Positions 9,923 through 18,072 of a DNA stretch of 64,000 bases are shown here, piece after piece. Location of the stretch: the NCBI RefSeq assembly GCF_011044975.1, contig NZ_JAAKZV010000002.1, positions 79,453-143,452 of the forward strand. The letters are read 5' to 3'. Source of the DNA: Streptomyces coryli. GTDB lineage: Bacteria; Actinomycetota; Actinomycetes; Streptomycetales; Streptomycetaceae. The notes under the pieces were generated by a model. The model worked only from the letters and a program-made list of their open reading frames with translations. It was not told where the DNA came from and did no database searches. Position numbers and translations under genes: made by a program. Numbering within the stretch: the stretch's first letter is position 1; the number at the start of each line of letters is the position of its first letter.

Positions 9923-10279
9923 TCAGCCCTCCAGCCGGCTCAGTTTCTTTGCGACATTCCTGTTCAACTGTTCGCGCCACCGGTCGCGATAGGTTCGAGC
10001 CCCTTCTCCGCCGGCCAGCGCCGCGCAAAAGCCCGGGATGTCGTCGCCGAGCACATCCTGGGCGCTCTGCCCTTCCGCCGCTGTTTCCTCGAGCAGCCCC
10101 AGGGCGCCGTCAAGGATCGGCATCAGGTTGCGGCCGGTGAAGTCCCCATGGGGCAGGAGGAGAACCTTGATCTGTTCCCACGCCGCCCGGTGGTCGTCCG
10201 GCAGGGCTGCCGCCCGATCCTCGAACGCCTTGTATTCCCTGGTGAGATCGCTGCCTGTGACCTTCTCCCAGAAATTCAT
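9923..10279 (-). CDS. DUF1048 family protein (first of a pair)
   Basis: The start chosen is the ATG at 10279, which overlaps the PadR stop as ATGA; a longer frame from 10327 would lie inside PadR. The 118-residue product begins MNFWEKVTGSDLTREYKAFE and includes WEQIKVLLLPHGDFTGRNLM and CAALAGGEGARTYRDRWREQ, paralogous to the next gene. Tight coupling with PadR suggests the protein acts with, or is controlled by, that regulator. Confidence 0.75.
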   Translation of the reverse strand: MNFWEKVTGSDLTREYKAFEDRAAALPDDHRAAWEQIKVLLLPHGDFTGRNLMPILDGALGLLEETAAEGQSAQDVLGDDIPGFCAALAGGEGARTYRDRWREQLNRNVAKKLSRLEG

Positions 10280-10602
10280 CTCCCGCCCTCCTTGAGCTTG
10301 TCGATACGTGATGAGACGTACTGCCATTTCGTCCAGAACTTCGCGAGCTCCTCGCGCCCGGCGTCGTTGAGCGCGTAGAACTTGCGCGGCGGACCGACCC
10401 CGGATGGCCGCTTCGTCATCCGGACGAGCCCGTTGCGCTCCAGCCGCAGCAAGATGGTGTACACCGTCCCCTCATTGACCTCGGTGAAGCCGAGCTCGTT
10501 CAGCTGACGGGTGATGGCGTACCCGTAGGTCTCCTCGCGGCCGATGACCTCGAGCACACACCCCTCGAGCGTGCCTTTCAGCATCTCCGTAAGGCCGTCC
10601 AT
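10276..10602 (-). CDS. PadR family transcriptional regulator
   Basis: The 108-residue winged-helix protein starts MDGLTEMLKGTLEGCVLEVI. It continues with the recognition region YGYAITRQLNELGFTEVNEG, TVYTILLRLERNGLVRM and a basic wing PPRKFYALNDAGREELAKFW, all diagnostic of PadR. GGGAGGA lies just upstream of the ATG at 10602. It heads the DUF1048-DrrAB run and most likely represses it. The dyad over the promoter at 10628-10657 is the obvious operator, with release by an exporter substrate as the usual logic for such systems. Confidence 0.88.
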   Translation of the reverse strand: MDGLTEMLKGTLEGCVLEVIGREETYGYAITRQLNELGFTEVNEGTVYTILLRLERNGLVRMTKRPSGVGPPRKFYALNDAGREELAKFWTKWQYVSSRIDKLKEGGR

Positions 10603-10627
10603 CGCGAGTCCTCCCTCTCAGTACTGC

Positions 10628-10657
10628 GTGATACCGAGTACCACTATACGGTGTCAC
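10628..10657 (-). promoter_or_regulatory. Putative PadR operator overlapping the -10 box
   Basis: GTGATACC and GGTGTCAC form an inverted repeat (7 of 8 positions) around 14 bases. The centre, read on the minus strand, contains TATAGT, a good -10 hexamer, about 45 bases upstream of the PadR start. Binding here would block RNA polymerase, consistent with autoregulation of the PadR operon. Confidence 0.6.
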
Positions 10658-10719
10658 CGAGTAGCGGCGCTACCTTACGGCGGCGATCTGAGCTGCGGGT
10701 GGCCCGTCAGATCGAGAGG

Positions 10720-10735
10720 TACGGCACGTGCCGTG
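10720..10735. promoter_or_regulatory. TetR operator candidate 1
   Basis: The 14-bp perfect palindrome ACGGCACGTGCCGT occurs here within a near-perfect 16-mer. It repeats 62 bp downstream, and both lie between the divergent PadR and TetR genes. Confidence 0.6.
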
Positions 10736-10781
10736 CCGTTCTGCGGGTCAGGACGATGCCCGAATCGAGCGGGCATGTCAA

Positions 10782-10797
10782 TACGGCACGTGCCGTA
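10782..10797. promoter_or_regulatory. TetR operator candidate 2
   Basis: TACGGCACGTGCCGTA is a perfect 16-bp palindrome ending 17 bp before the TetR start codon. A protein bound here would occlude the start of the tetR transcript, so autoregulation is likely. The divergent PadR operon could also be affected. Confidence 0.65.
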
Positions 10798-10814
10798 CCG
10801 ATAGGCTGGGGTGC

Positions 10815-11408
10815 ATGACGAGCACGCCGCGCCGCAGAGGCGCCGATCGCACCGAGGCCATCATGCGGACCACGGTGGAGTTGGGTCAGGAGATCGGCTA
10901 CGCCAAGCTGAGCATTGAGGCGATCGCGAACCGTGCCGGCGTCGGCAAGCACACCATCTATCGCCGCTGGTCGTCCAAGGGGGCTCTCCTCCTGGACTCC
11001 CTGCTGTCACTGGACGATCCCGATCTGGACTTCTCGTACACCGACGACGTTCTCGCCGATCTGCGCGAGCAGGCGTATGCGGCCGTCGAGCTGCTGGCGA
11101 GGCCTCCCGTGGGCCCGTTGGTCCAGGCGCTGATCGCCGAGGCCCAGCATGACCCCCGGGTCGCCGCCGAGTTCAAGGAGCGGTTCATCACCCCGATGGC
11201 CGGCAAGCTCGTCAAGCGACTGAAAGCGGCCCAGGAAGAGGGCCATCTGTCACCTGACTTCGATCTCGACCTGGCGATGGCGATCTGCTCCGGCCCGCTG
11301 TACTTCCAGTTCCTGATCACCCAGGAGCCGATCACCCGCGAGTACGTCAACGACGTCTTCGGCGCCCTCTTCGCCGGGATGAGCCCACGACCGGCCGCAA
11401 CCCGCTGA
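10815..11408 (+). CDS. TetR family transcriptional regulator
   Basis: The 197-residue protein starts MTSTPRRRGADRTEAIMRTT. Its helix-turn-helix reads YAKLSIEAIANRAGVGKHTI followed by YRRWSSKGALLLDSLLSL, and a C-terminal ligand domain ends AICSGPLYFQFLITQEPIT, of the TetR_C type. Two palindromes lie immediately upstream, so it probably represses itself. Its other target may be the divergent PadR/exporter operon. The 3' end overlaps the convergent kinase frame by 159 bp. Confidence 0.85.
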   Translation: MTSTPRRRGADRTEAIMRTTVELGQEIGYAKLSIEAIANRAGVGKHTIYRRWSSKGALLLDSLLSLDDPDLDFSYTDDVLADLREQAYAAVELLARPPVGPLVQALIAEAQHDPRVAAEFKERFITPMAGKLVKRLKAAQEEGHLSPDFDLDLAMAICSGPLYFQFLITQEPITREYVNDVFGALFAGMSPRPAATR

Positions 11409-12089
11409 GGCTGTATCCGAGCCCCGGCTGCGTGAGCAATCGTCAAATCCTGTGTATCGACGAGTGTGGTCGGTTGGGCGGGCTGTGGCGAAGTAGAGCC
11501 GCTGGGAGGGGATATAGCGGTTGCGCCAGGACCGTTCGATTTCGGCGGTGTCGGTGGTGGATCCGGCCAGCGTGGTGGCTCGGTTCTGGGCGCGATCTAC
11601 CGTCTGCTCGAAGGGGACGGAAACGAAGATGCGCAGGTCCCACCGGTCGATCAGTTCTGGACGCAGGAGGAAGACGCCGTCGAAGAGCAGCACGGCGTCT
11701 GCGGCGGCCGTCATGGCAGGCGGGGACGATGGGGTGTCGGTGTCACTGTCGTAGACCGCGGTTTGGAACCTTCGGTCTCCGCCTGGGCCCAGCGGATCGA
11801 GCAGAACCCCGCACAGCGCGGCGCGGTCATGGGCATCGAAATAACAGCCTTCGGCCGAGTACCGGCCGCGTCGGTAGCGCTGTGCACGAGGAAAGAGGAA
11901 GTCGTCGATGGTCGCGCGGATTACCCCGCGGCCCTGCGCGCGCAGGACGACCGCGAGCTCGTCGGCCAGCGTGGTCTTGCCGGAGGCGGGCGGCCCGTCG
12001 ATGGCGACCCGCAGCGGGTGCGCGATCGTGACGGAGCTGATCGTCTCGGCCAGCCGACTGATGAGCTCGCCGCGGGTGCCTTGTTCCAT
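11250..12089 (-). CDS. Uridine kinase-like P-loop kinase with aberrant C-terminal extension
   Basis: From the ATG at 12089 (preceded by GAGAGG) the protein has Walker A GPPASGKTT at about 32-40, IRATIDDFLFPRAQRYRRGR, YSAEGCYFDAHDRAALCGVL, a Walker B-like AVLLFDGVFLLRPEL, and an R-rich lid RYIPSQRLYFATARPTDH. This is the layout of the udk/phosphoribulokinase-type kinases of about 210 residues. Family similarity ends near residue 210. The remaining 70 residues are arginine- and serine-rich and are read antisense through tetR, so a frameshift near 11455 has probably removed the native stop. The core should still fold as a nucleoside-type kinase. Confidence 0.7.
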   Translation of the reverse strand: MEQGTRGELISRLAETISSVTIAHPLRVAIDGPPASGKTTLADELAVVLRAQGRGVIRATIDDFLFPRAQRYRRGRYSAEGCYFDAHDRAALCGVLLDPLGPGGDRRFQTAVYDSDTDTPSSPPAMTAAADAVLLFDGVFLLRPELIDRWDLRIFVSVPFEQTVDRAQNRATTLAGSTTDTAEIERSWRNRYIPSQRLYFATARPTDHTRRYTGFDDCSRSRGSDTASAGCGRSWAHPGEEGAEDVVDVLAGDRLLGDQELEVQRAGADRHRQVEIEVR

Positions 12090-12211
12090 TGCTGCCTCTC
12101 TGGCGGTGTCTTGGTTCAGCACCGCCTGACCATCCAGTCGCAGGTTCGAGTCCTGGGCAGGGCAGGGCCTGCTGACGGACTGAGCAGGCTGGACCCGGGC
12201 CGATTGTCCGG

Positions 12212-12683
12212 TCACTTCGGCGCCAGGAACACCACGATGTCGGTCTCGTTGCCGGGCAGGGACTCAGGCTCCTCCCAGGCCATGCGGCGGTAGAACGCGA
12301 GGGTGTCCTGTGCCTCGCCCCAGGCCAGCAACCAGGCTCGCCCGTCCGGTGCCGCGTCGGCGAGAGCGGACAGCAGACGCCGTCCCAGGCCGGCCCCACG
12401 GGCGTGCCGCCGTACCCCCAACTCGTCGATCTCGAAGGCGCCGACCAGCAACTCGCTCACCCGGTCGGCGCCGAGACGGCGAGTCACCTTGGCGTAAGCG
12501 CGGTCGGTGCGGAACGGCGCAAGGGTGGTCCACCCGGTGGCGAACCCGTCGATCGCGCCATGGTCCGACAAGGCGAGGACGGCACGGAATCCGCTGCTGC
12601 CAGGGAGGGGCGGTGAAGATCTCTGCGTACGCCTCCGCCAGTTCGTCGGCCACGGCGATGATGTCCTGGTTGAAGTACCGCAC
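12212..12683 (-). pseudogene. GNAT acetyltransferase with internal deletion and frame change
   Basis: The N-terminal piece from a GTG at 12683 reads VRYFNQDIIAVADELAEAYA then EIFTAPPWQQR. The next base run must be read in another frame as FRAVLALSDHGAIDGFATGW to continue. The C-terminal piece carries the GNAT acetyl-CoA signature VRRHARGAGLGRRLLSALAD and ends FLAPK. Compared with intact family members, perhaps 20 or more residues between PPW and FRAVLA are missing, so the gene is probably dead. An ATG at 12571 could start a 119-residue C-terminal half. Its stop overlaps nothing functional. Confidence 0.55.
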
Positions 12684-13040
12684 GGATGGTGAATCTATCT
12701 GTGGACGCGGGGCGACGAGAGGCATTTGGGCGTTGGGTCTGAGACTCAGTGGACGTATTGATCGCTGCGCGAGCCGCCAGGTGAGCATGTCCATGCGTAG
12801 GGGTGCGGGACATGGGGCGAGCGTCCCAGTCCGTCAGGTGGCCGGGCCAGGTGGGGCTGAGCGGTTTCGACCGGCGGCTGCCGACGGCGTATGTGATGGC
12901 GGCACACCACGCGCATGCCGACGTCGAGCATGGTGGGGGGCAACCGGAACGGCTCGCCCCGCGTCCGTGGGGAGCACAGCGCCCAAAGCAGCCTTCTGCA
13001 GGTCGACGAAGCTCGGCGGTATCCCGCGAGCGCGCCGGTG
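12684..13040. other. Gene-poor spacer
   Basis: I see no supportable gene here. All open frames are arginine- or proline-rich shadows. Confidence 0.4.
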
Positions 13041-15275
13041 TCAGCCGTAGACGCGTAGTGAGAAGACGTGTGCGCGTGGGCTGCCGTGGGTCGAGTCGAT
13101 GATGAGGCGCAGGCGGTCGGTTCGTACGTCGGGCGGGAGGTTCACGATCCGGCGTCGGCGGCGGTTGTTCGTGCGCCATGCCAGTGCCTGCCAGTCGCCC
13201 TGGTCGTCTGCTGCTTCTATCCGGAAGTCGCGGACGAGTGCGGGTGGATGGTCGTACGGCGTGCGGTGGTGGTGGAGGTTGATCAGGTCTTCCTGGACGT
13301 CGTCGTCGAAGATCAGCTCCACTCGCGTGGGTGTCACCGGCTTCGGCCAGTGCAGCTGTAGCCACTGTGGCTCGTCGCCGAGTTCCGCCGAGGCCCATAG
13401 TTGGGGGCCGCCGTATGGGCGGGCGTAGCCGCCGACTGCCCGTTCCGGTGCGTAGGCCCGGGTGTTCGGTGCCAGTCGGAAGCACCATCCCTGGCGGTTC
13501 TGGTCCGGGCGCCATTCCACCACTGGCTGGTCGTATTCGCGCTCCGTCGGCTGTGGTGTGCGGCGGAAGGCCAGTACCCCGGGTTCCGGCGGCGTCGCGG
13601 CGGCGTGCAGGGATACTCCGGCGGCCCGGCGCAGGATCACGAAGGCGTTCTGCGGCTCCGGTGGGCGCCAGGGCAGCTGCAGGCGGATCCATTGCTTTGT
13701 GCCTGGGGCAAGTTGTACGCGGGTGGTCGCGACCAGTTCCGCCGGGAGGTAGTTCTGCGGCTTTCCGGTGGCGTAGCACTGCGCGGTCAGCTCGGTGGCC
13801 GTGTCGGCGTCCAGCAGCACGTCGAGGGTCGTCAGCTCCGGGTCCACGGGGACGAGCAGCGCCCGGTCCTCATCCAGGGGCAGCCGGTCCGTGCCCGATG
13901 CATCGGCCGCGAGCTCGGTCAGTGTCCCCGAGGCGGTGATGTCCGCCTGCCGGGCCAAGTCGGCCGGGTCGTCGTTGCGGACGCCGAGAAGGGCGGCGTC
14001 CTGGCGCAGCATGGTCTGCTGCAGCTCGGTGACGTGGTCGCGGGCCAGCTCGCGCGGGGACACTCCGTGCCGCAGCGCCAGTGCCGCGGCGCTGCCCGCC
14101 GCCTCGCCGGTGACTGCGCAGGTGGCCATCACGCGGGTGGAGCCGAAGGCGACGTGGCTGGCGCTGATGTCGCGGCCGGCCAGCCACAGGTTGCCGACGT
14201 TCGTCGAGTACAGGCAGCGCAGGGGGATGTGGTAGTTGCCGTCCGGGTGCCAGTGCTTGGAGCCGGACTCCGTCGCGTAGACGCCGCCCGGTGGGTGCAG
14301 GTCGATGGACCAGCCGCCGAAGGCGACGCGGTCGGGGAAGGGGGTCTGGTCGAGGATGTCGGACTGGGTGAGGGTGTAGTCGCCGGTGAAGCGCCGGTAT
14401 TCGCGTTTGCCGGGTACGGCGCCGACCCACTCCAGCGTCATCGTCTGAGCGTCGAAGGCGCCGGAGTTCTTGATGTAGTCCCAGATGCCGTAGATGACGG
14501 CCCACAGTTCGTCGCGGATGCGCTCGTTGTCGTGCACGGTGTCGAGTTCGCCGCCGAACTCGATCCACCAGTACGCGCAGCCGTTGTCCCCGGATTTGAT
14601 GATGCGCCGCTCGGGGATGGAGGTCGCCTCGATGTCCTTGGCGAAGGACGGTGGGACGAAGCGTTCCGGGCGGCCGGTGTCCCGGGTGTAGAAGAGCAGC
14701 GTGGAGCCGAGGGTGATGGCGTCGGCGGTCTCCGGCGCCCAGGGCTCGCCGTATTCGGCGCGGGCCTCGCGGCCGATGCGGTAGGCCGCGCCGGCGAGGA
14801 AGCCGATCAGGCCGTCGCCGGTGCAGTCGGCGAAGGCCGTGGAGGTGAAGCGGATGCGTCGCTCGGAGCCCATCATCCAGCCGGTGACGGCTTCGATGCG
14901 GCGGTCCTCCTCGGGTCCTGAGGCGTCGACCTCGCGTACGTCGGTGTTGAGGAAGAGCTGGATTCCGGGTTCGGCCAGGACGGCGTCCAGGACCACCAGG
15001 TCCCAGTAGTACGGGTTGCCCTCCGGGTTGCGGTATTGGTTCTCCACGAACAGCTCGCCCATGATGCCCGTCTCCCGGGCGTAGCGCTGGGTGCCGTGGC
15101 CGGTGGCGCCGCACACCCAGACCCGGACCTCGCTGGAGGAATTGCCGCCGAGGACGGGGCGGTTGGTGACCAGGGCGACGCTGCGGCCCAGCCGGGCCGC
15201 GGCGATGGCGGCGCATACTCCGGCGAGGCCGCCGCCGACGACGGTGAGGTCGGTCCGTACGGTCTCTTCGCGCAT
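13041..15275 (-). CDS. FAD-dependent oxidoreductase (FAD_oxidored type), 744 aa
   Basis: The N-terminus reads MREETVRTDLTVVGGGLAGV, a Rossmann GxGxxG-type FAD site. RPVLGGNSSSEVRVWVCGAT follows, typical of the large PF12831-type enzymes found in carbohydrate-utilisation clusters. Further conserved blocks are FADCTGDGLIGFLAGAAYR, WWIEFGGELDTVHDNERIR, LWLAGRDISASHVAFGSTR and MATCAVTGEAAGSAAALAL. The last 250 residues look like a beta-sandwich extension (LQLHWPKPVTPTRVELIFDD), perhaps substrate or carbohydrate binding. No signal peptide is present, so it is cytosolic. Together with neighbouring dioxygenases and a sugar-type ABC importer it suggests oxidation of an imported sugar-like compound. 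A motif shared with other cluster promoters lies 58 bp upstream. Confidence 0.82.
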   Translation of the reverse strand: MREETVRTDLTVVGGGLAGVCAAIAAARLGRSVALVTNRPVLGGNSSSEVRVWVCGATGHGTQRYARETGIMGELFVENQYRNPEGNPYYWDLVVLDAVLAEPGIQLFLNTDVREVDASGPEEDRRIEAVTGWMMGSERRIRFTSTAFADCTGDGLIGFLAGAAYRIGREARAEYGEPWAPETADAITLGSTLLFYTRDTGRPERFVPPSFAKDIEATSIPERRIIKSGDNGCAYWWIEFGGELDTVHDNERIRDELWAVIYGIWDYIKNSGAFDAQTMTLEWVGAVPGKREYRRFTGDYTLTQSDILDQTPFPDRVAFGGWSIDLHPPGGVYATESGSKHWHPDGNYHIPLRCLYSTNVGNLWLAGRDISASHVAFGSTRVMATCAVTGEAAGSAAALALRHGVSPRELARDHVTELQQTMLRQDAALLGVRNDDPADLARQADITASGTLTELAADASGTDRLPLDEDRALLVPVDPELTTLDVLLDADTATELTAQCYATGKPQNYLPAELVATTRVQLAPGTKQWIRLQLPWRPPEPQNAFVILRRAAGVSLHAAATPPEPGVLAFRRTPQPTEREYDQPVVEWRPDQNRQGWCFRLAPNTRAYAPERAVGGYARPYGGPQLWASAELGDEPQWLQLHWPKPVTPTRVELIFDDDVQEDLINLHHHRTPYDHPPALVRDFRIEAADDQGDWQALAWRTNNRRRRRIVNLPPDVRTDRLRLIIDSTHGSPRAHVFSLRVYG

Positions 15276-15332
15276 GCATCCACGCTCGCAGCCGCCGCCT
15301 TTGCGCGGCCATGGTCGTCAGCGGCGACTTCA

Positions 15333-15345
15333 TGCACTCAACCGT
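15333..15345 (-). promoter_or_regulatory. Shared AraC-type motif, site A
   Basis: On the minus strand the site reads ACGGTTGAGTGCA. The identical 13-mer occurs upstream of the solute-binding protein gene (20461-20473), in the same orientation relative to its gene. The site is 58 bp from the FAD oxidoreductase start. Confidence 0.5.
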
Positions 15346-15350
15346 GGCGC

Positions 15351-16244
15351 TCAGCCGTCCTGCCTGCCGTCCTGCCTGGTGTGCCGGTACGCCCCCGGGC
15401 TGCGGCCGCACACCCGGCGGAAGGCGGCGTAGCAGCTGCTGAGCGAGCCGAATCCGGCGTCTGCCGCGATGGCCGCGATGGTGCGGTCCGTGGTCAGCAG
15501 CAGCCGCTGTGCTTCGGCCACCCGGCATTGGGTGAGGTATTCCAGGACGGTGGTGCCGGTGGCCGCGCGGAACACCGCCATCGCGTGGTGGGGGTGCAGG
15601 TGGACCGAGGCGGCGGCGTCCGCCACCCGGACCGGCTCATGGCAGTGGGTGGCGAGGTAGGCCGCCATGCGGGCGGCGGCAGGGCCGGCACGGGCACCGT
15701 CGGCGTCAGCATCGGAAGCGCCGGCGTCGGAAGCCCCGGTGCCAGCGGCTGCGTCGGCGGTGTCGGTGGCGGCCGGCAGGCCTTCGTATGCCAGCCGGCG
15801 CACGCAGGCCTCGATCTCCAGCAGCGCGATCGCCCGCGGCTCGGGGTGGCCCGCGGCCAGGTCGTCCTCCCACCGCGCGAGTTGCCCGCCCGGGATCGAG
15901 GGCGCCGGCGCGATCAGCGGACGGCCGCCGAGCAGCCGGGCGCGGGCGGCGGCGGGCAGCCGCCAGCGCAGGCAGGTGCCGAGCGGCAGCGTCAGCCAGT
16001 GCAGGGAGGTCCCCGGCGAGGCCGCCGTCAGCTGGTGCGGCGTGATCCCCCAGAAGGCCGCCATGCCGCCGTCGGGCACGGTGACGTGGGTGCCGCCGAA
16101 GAGGTACGTGAGGAAGCCGCCGGCGGCGAAGTTGAGCTCGATGTCGTCGTGCCGGTGCGCGCGGGCCATCAGCTTCGGGGCGCCGTGCCAGCAGCGCAGC
16201 CCGTGCCGGCCGGCGGCGAGCACGCCGCGCTCAACGGGCGGCAT
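15351..16244 (-). CDS. AraC family transcriptional regulator (1 of 3)
   Basis: The 297-residue protein has an N-terminal cupin-like sensor (HRHDDIELNFAAGGFLTYLF, VPDGGMAAFWGITPHQLT) and a C-terminal double HTH (VRVADAAASVHLHPHHAMAV, TTVLEYLTQCRVAEAQRLLL, GFGSLSSCYAAFRRVCGRSP). An alanine/aspartate-rich linker at about residues 180-200 separates the two domains. The ATG at 16244 is preferred because the longer frame would run into the divergent dioxygenase gene. Its likely targets are the adjacent oxidoreductase, dioxygenase and transporter genes. Confidence 0.85.
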   Translation of the reverse strand: MPPVERGVLAAGRHGLRCWHGAPKLMARAHRHDDIELNFAAGGFLTYLFGGTHVTVPDGGMAAFWGITPHQLTAASPGTSLHWLTLPLGTCLRWRLPAAARARLLGGRPLIAPAPSIPGGQLARWEDDLAAGHPEPRAIALLEIEACVRRLAYEGLPAATDTADAAAGTGASDAGASDADADGARAGPAAARMAAYLATHCHEPVRVADAAASVHLHPHHAMAVFRAATGTTVLEYLTQCRVAEAQRLLLTTDRTIAAIAADAGFGSLSSCYAAFRRVCGRSPGAYRHTRQDGRQDG

Positions 16245-16326
16245 GCGCACCGGCACCCGAGGATCCGCGAAGCAGTGGCGACGATGACGGATGCCGCACC
16301 CGGGCCCGGCTTCGTAGCGTCGAAGC

Positions 16327-17220
16327 ATGACCCCCGTGCAGCCAGGACACCTCACCGATGAGCAGATCGCGGCCTTCGACCGCGACGGCTACCTCGTCCT
16401 CCGCGACCGCATCCCGCCCTCCCTGCTCGCCCGCCTGCAGGCCGCCGCCGACGGCTGGATCGCCGCCGGCCGCGGCCGGGACGGCGAGCCCGACTACGAG
16501 TTCGCCGACCGGCCCGCAGGGCGGGCGCTCTTCCGCGTCGACTACCTCCATGCCAAGGGCGACCCGGCCTCCCTCGAACTGCTCGGTTCCCCGGCGCTGC
16601 TGGGCATTGCCGAGAGCCTGGCCGGACCCGACTTCGTGCCGACGTACGAGTCGCTGGTCTTCAAGGACCGCGGCGACGGCGCCCCGATCGCCTGGCACCA
16701 GGACGCCGTGCACCCGCGCGCGCACCGCATCTTCAACTGCGGCGTCTACCTCGACCCCTCCCGCGCCGGCGCCGGCGCCCTGCGCGTGCTGCCCGGCTCC
16801 CAGCGCGGGCCCGCTGACATCTGCGCGCTCACCGACGCGCACGGCTGGGAGCCGTCCGGCGTCGTCGAGGTGGAGCTGGCGCCCGGGGATGTGCTGCTGC
16901 ACGATGTGATGCTCGTCCACGGCTCCCCTCCGGTGCGCGGCAACGCGCTGCGCCGCACGCTCTACTTCGAGTTCCGGCCGGCTGAGCAGATCCTCGCCGA
17001 AGGCCCGTGGGATCTGGACTGGGTCCGCCGCCGGATGCGGCTGCTGCCACCCGCGCTGGCCCGGCACCACCGGGCGCACCCGGACGTGACCCCGTTCGCC
17101 TGGCGGGCGGGCGACCAACTACGGCCGGCCGGCGAGGCCGTGGCCGAGGCCGAGCATCTGCGGGTGGCCCACGAGGTGCACACCCCGGGCACGCACTGCA
17201 GCGCCGGCGGCGTCACTTGA
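16327..17220 (+). CDS. Phytanoyl-CoA dioxygenase (PhyH) family protein 1
   Basis: The 297-residue protein is of the Fe(II)/2-oxoglutarate oxygenase fold. The metal-binding HxD is in AWHQDAVH (H124, D126), and the distal histidine is probably H198 in DVMLVHGSPPVRGN. The 2-oxoglutarate-binding arginine is probably in NALRRTLYFEF. The start MTPVQPGHLTDEQIAAFDRD is typical of the family. PhyH members hydroxylate diverse small molecules, so the substrate is open. It is transcribed divergently from an AraC gene. Its last eight bases overlap the convergent permease gene. Confidence 0.82.
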   Translation: MTPVQPGHLTDEQIAAFDRDGYLVLRDRIPPSLLARLQAAADGWIAAGRGRDGEPDYEFADRPAGRALFRVDYLHAKGDPASLELLGSPALLGIAESLAGPDFVPTYESLVFKDRGDGAPIAWHQDAVHPRAHRIFNCGVYLDPSRAGAGALRVLPGSQRGPADICALTDAHGWEPSGVVEVELAPGDVLLHDVMLVHGSPPVRGNALRRTLYFEFRPAEQILAEGPWDLDWVRRRMRLLPPALARHHRAHPDVTPFAWRAGDQLRPAGEAVAEAEHLRVAHEVHTPGTHCSAGGVT

Positions 17221-18052
17221 GGCCGGCCCTGGTGAGCGCCTGGATGAAGCGCTTCTGCAGCAGCAGGAAGAGCAGGATGACCGGGACCAGGGACGACACC
17301 GAACCGGCCATCGCCAGGCCGGCGGAGAGCCCGCCGCTCTCGTCCGCGAAGTTCGTCAGGCCGATGGGGATGGTGTAGTTGGAGTCGGTGGTCAGCAGCA
17401 CCAGCGGGCTCTCGTAGTCGTTCCAGGACCACACGAAGGCCAGGATGCCCAGCGCCGCCAGCACCGGCCGGGCGAGCGGCAGATAGACGTTCCAGTAGAT
17501 CCGCCACTCGCTCGCCCCGTCGATCCGGGCCGCCTCGCGGAGCTCCGGGGGCAGGCCGGTGAAGTACTGGCGCATCAGGAAGGTCCCGATGACCGTGAAC
17601 ATCCCCGGCAGGATCAGCGCCAGCAGGGTGTCGTAGATGCCCAGCTGCTGGAAGTACATGAACCGCGGCACCAGCAGCAGCTGGAACGGGATCAGCGCGG
17701 TCGCCAGATAGAGCAGGAAGACTTTGTCGCGGCCGCGGAAGCTCAGCCGCGCGAACGCATAGCCGGCCATGGACGCGGTGAGCAGCTCGCCGAACACCCG
17801 GGCGGCCGCGACGACCACGGAGTTGAGGAAGTAGCGGGCGATGGAGTGCTCGCCGGTCCACACCTCGGCGTAGTTCGACCACTGGAAGGTGTCCGGGATC
17901 CACTGGATCGGCAGGTCGAAGACGTCGATGTTCCGTTTGAGCGAGGTGGAGATCATCCACGCGAACGGCGCCAGGAACAGCAGCGCCAGGGACCAGAGCA
18001 GCACCGCCCAGCCGAACCGGCGCAGCGCGGAGGTCGTCGTCAGCGAGGTCAT
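17213..18052 (-). CDS. Sugar ABC transporter permease (MalG-like)
   Basis: The 279-residue membrane protein starts MTSLTTTSALRRFGWAVLLW. It carries the EAA loop LREAARIDGASEWRIYWNVY followed by LPLARPVLAALGILAFVWSW, the signature of CUT1-family MalG permeases, with about six hydrophobic segments. GAAAGAGGGCC lies upstream of the ATG at 18052. It is the last gene of a solute-binding protein/permease/permease operon. No ATPase is encoded with it, so a shared MsiK-type ATPase elsewhere is probably used, as known for Streptomyces sugar importers. Confidence 0.88.
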   Translation of the reverse strand: MTSLTTTSALRRFGWAVLLWSLALLFLAPFAWMISTSLKRNIDVFDLPIQWIPDTFQWSNYAEVWTGEHSIARYFLNSVVVAAARVFGELLTASMAGYAFARLSFRGRDKVFLLYLATALIPFQLLLVPRFMYFQQLGIYDTLLALILPGMFTVIGTFLMRQYFTGLPPELREAARIDGASEWRIYWNVYLPLARPVLAALGILAFVWSWNDYESPLVLLTTDSNYTIPIGLTNFADESGGLSAGLAMAGSVSSLVPVILLFLLLQKRFIQALTRAGLK

Positions 18053-18072
18053 GGGATACGGCCCTCTTTCCT

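Noticed and set aside
8515-10140. 541-codon plus-strand frame
   Set aside because: Antisense to DrrA and DUF1048 genes, glycine/valine/arginine-rich, no motif.
12746-12943. 65-codon minus-strand frame in the spacer before the oxidoreductase
   Set aside because: Histidine/arginine/proline-rich with no recognisable motif or ribosome binding site.
12484-13779. 431-codon minus-strand frame over the GNAT and oxidoreductase 3' regions
   Set aside because: Proline/arginine/threonine-rich translation without domains. It overlaps the real oxidoreductase in another frame on the same strand.
13401-14921. 506-codon plus-strand frame opposite the FAD oxidoreductase
   Set aside because: Shadow of the minus-strand gene; valine/glycine/alanine repeats.
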